Positions 62,247 to 64,000 of a stretch of 64,000 nucleotides of DNA are shown here, in pieces. A program made the translations under genes and the position numbers. Positions within the stretch are counted from its first letter, which is position 1. Every line of letters begins with the position of its first letter. The notes below the pieces were generated by a model, which was given only the letters and a program-made list of their open reading frames with translations, ran no database searches and was not told the DNA's origin. This DNA is from JACCXG01 sp963785755 (GTDB lineage: Bacteria > Acidobacteriota > Vicinamibacteria > Vicinamibacterales > 2-12-FULL-66-21). Location: contig CAWAXG010000075.1 in the NCBI GenBank assembly GCA_963785755.1, forward strand, positions 62,001 through 126,000, written 5' to 3'.

Positions 62247-63792
62247 TTAGCGGCGTCGCGCGACGCGGCGTTCGCGCCCCGTCAACCGCGCGATTTCGGC
62301 GGTCAGAATCGCCGGCTCCACCGGCTTTGGCAGGTCCAGCTGCGATGGGCGCAGCATCTGGCGCACACGCTCGTCGGTCCGACCGAAGGACGTCAGCGCC
62401 GCCGCTGGGATCCGGCCCCCGCGAGACGGCTCGAGTGACGGCACCTTCCCCACCAGCGCATAAGAGTCGTGCTCCGGTGTCACATCGCTGACCAGCACGT
62501 CCGGCCGCCATGCCTCGAGCACTTCGAGGGCTTCGGCCACCGAATCCGCCGTCCGTACCAGTGCGCCTCGTTGCTGGAGGACCGTGCGTACGAGCTCGCG
62601 TCCGTCGGCGTCCTCATCGAGCACGAGGACGCGGACGCCGTCGAGCGGATGCGAGCGCGAATCGGTACGCCGCGCTGACCGACGACGGCAGCAGATCGCC
62701 CTCCACGGGGTGCACCGGGAAACGCGTCGTGAACACCGCGCCCCGCCCGCCGTCCTTGTTGGCCGCACGAATGTCGCCGCCATGCAACTCGACGAGATCT
62801 TTGACCAGCGAGAGCCCCACCCCCAATCCGCCCGCCGTCCTCGTCGTCGACGGATCCTCCTGTGTGAACTGGTCGAAGATCCGGGGAAGGAACTCGGGAT
62901 CGATGCCGGGGCCGCTGTCGGACACGGTCAGCCTCGCGACGTCGCCTGCGACATCGACCGTCAGCCCGACCTCGCCGCCGCGCGGCGTGAACTTGATGGC
63001 GTTGGCGAGCAGGTGCCAGGCGATCTGCCGCAGTCGCATCGGGTCACCGAAGACCGGAACCGATGAATCGGGGATCGCGGAGGTGATGTGGACGCCCTTC
63101 GCCTGCGCGGCTGGCGCCGCGGCCATGACCGCGTGCCGGGACGCATCGGCCAACGAGATCGGACGGCTGTCCAGACGCAGCTTGCCGGTCAGCACCTTGG
63201 ACAGGTCGAGGAGATCGCTCGTGAGTTGCGCCTGGAGCTTGACATTTCGTTCGACCGCTTCGAGACCGCGAGTTTCAGTGGCGGCGTCGAGCTTGCCGGT
63301 GCGAAGCAGGTGCAGCCAACCGAGAACCGAATTCAGTGGCGTACGAAGCTCGTGCGACACCGTCGCGAGGAACTCGAGCTTCATGCGACCCGCCGCTTCA
63401 CTCTCGCGGCGGGCCTCGAGCGCGTCTTTCGCCCGCTGCTCTGCGACGCGCAGCGCGCGCCGGAGTTCCGAGACGAGCGCCGTCAGTAATAGTCCTTGAC
63501 CGAGAAAGAGCGCGAGATGGGTTTGCGTCGCCCGCGCATCGATCAGCGACGTCGGAGCATCGAGGGCGCCAAGGATGGCCCCGAGCACGGTCGCCGCCAG
63601 GGCCGGGCCGGTTCCGGCTAGCCAGGCGCTCGCCATGACGGCAGTGCCGAGCAACAGAAAGTGACTGCCGTCGTCAATCAGGTCGTTGAACACCCAGTCG
63701 AGGACGAACACGATGCCGACGACACCCAGCGCTACTGCGAATCGCAGCGGCGCAGGCTGTGTCGGAAATGGATACGCATCCGCAGACGCCAT
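62247..63792 (-). CDS. membrane hybrid histidine kinase with C-terminal receiver, frameshifted near 62670
   Basis: The N-terminal frame from ATG 63792 has three to four membrane helices (about 16-115), a coiled coil, the DHp box TVSHELRTPLN (phosphoacceptor His about 151), N box LLANAIKFTP, DSGPGIDP and GGLGVGLSLV, so it is a complete kinase. Near 62670 coding passes to the next frame: LDGVRVLVLDEDADGRELVR begins a receiver domain with VSDVTPEH (phospho-Asp), ALTSFG and LPKPVE (Lys). Restored, about 514 residues. Input signal unknown; there is no PAS or HAMP domain. Confidence 0.85.
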
Positions 63793-63877
63793 TTACAGCC
63801 CAGCTCCCAGCCGCACTACGCGCGGCCACACCCACCGAGACGTGAATCTCGCAACGGGCATGCCACGGCCGGGAGGA

Positions 63878-64000
63878 CTAGGCTCGGGCCGAATTCTTGG
63901 GGACACCGGCGTTTGCAGTAACGGCGGATGTCGACGGGACCTGTTGAGGTTGGGCGGACTCTGGACGCTCCGGTGAGTCGCCGGCTTCCTTGAGCGCGGC
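63878..64000 (-). CDS. C-terminal end of a gene entering from the right edge
   Basis: An open frame runs from the window edge to TAG 63878-63880, giving 40 residues rich in Pro, Ser, Gln and Ala (KEAGDSPERPESAQPQQVPS). It would be the tail of a protein encoded mostly beyond the window, 85 bases before the histidine kinase start on the same strand. Too short to identify; it could be chance. Confidence 0.35.
   Translation of the reverse strand, partial: AALKEAGDSPERPESAQPQQVPSTSAVTANAGVPKNSARA

Overview
The window is GC-rich, densely coded chromosomal DNA from a didermic (Gram-negative) bacterium. Didermic: it encodes lipoproteins, two probable outer-membrane beta-barrels and a cytochrome c maturation (System I) operon. 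The mix of Ser/Thr kinase-PP2C-FHA signalling, many small glycan genes and recA/aroA/aroK housekeeping genes is most consistent with an acidobacterium (Vicinamibacteria-like). That placement is inference; no rRNA is present. No insertion sequence, integrase, phage gene or CRISPR array was seen.

Layout. 1-6.8 kb: two polytopic membrane proteins of the lipid-sugar transferase type, an SDR epimerase, a GT4 glycosyltransferase and a flippase-like protein. 7.1-10.5 kb: a surface lipoprotein, a decayed paralogue of it, and a frameshifted beta-barrel. 10.5-28.3 kb: a glycan/lipid modification neighbourhood with four SAM methyltransferases, a second flippase-like protein, a radical SAM enzyme, a TIM-barrel glycosidase-like protein, a TolB-like lipoprotein, an SGNH esterase, a GlpD-like oxidoreductase, AsnB, a hexapeptide acyltransferase, a GT2 and a DedA-like protein. 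28.5-32.4 kb: inositol monophosphatase, an RsbW-like ATPase, aroA-aroK and a phosphodiesterase. 32.5-40.5 kb: a minus-strand ccm operon (maf-ccmE-ccmF/H-two unnamed genes-ccmA-ccmB-ccmC-ccmD-small ORF). 40.6-43.7 kb: a DciA-like gene, thiolase, a nucleotidyltransferase remnant and 3-hydroxyacyl-CoA dehydrogenase. 44.0-45.0 kb: recA. 45.1-53.9 kb: a translationally coupled operon FHA / 32-residue membrane miniprotein / PP2C with extracellular beta-helix / Ser/Thr kinase with repeat region / RodA-PBP fusion / FHA. 54.1 kb: tRNA-Phe. 54.4-57.1 kb: a lipoprotein and an ABC-2 exporter. 57.1-64 kb: rsgA, glycogen debranching enzyme, treZ and a hybrid histidine kinase.

The most interesting unit is 45.1-53.9 kb. 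It resembles the actinobacterial fhaA-fhaB-pstP-rodA-pbpA-pknA/B cluster that couples phosphorylation to peptidoglycan synthesis, but here the SEDS glycosyltransferase and the class B transpeptidase are one polypeptide, the phosphatase carries a parallel beta-helix beyond its membrane segment, and a 32-residue membrane peptide lies between FHA and phosphatase. The ccm operon is also unusual: CcmF is fused to a CcmH-like domain and CcmE has a CxxxY motif in place of the haem-binding histidine.

At least nine loci show one protein split over two reading frames, including rsgA, the debranching enzyme and the histidine kinase. Either many genes are decaying or the assembly carries single-base indels; the sequence alone cannot decide. 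Those genes are given as whole loci with the shift position stated.
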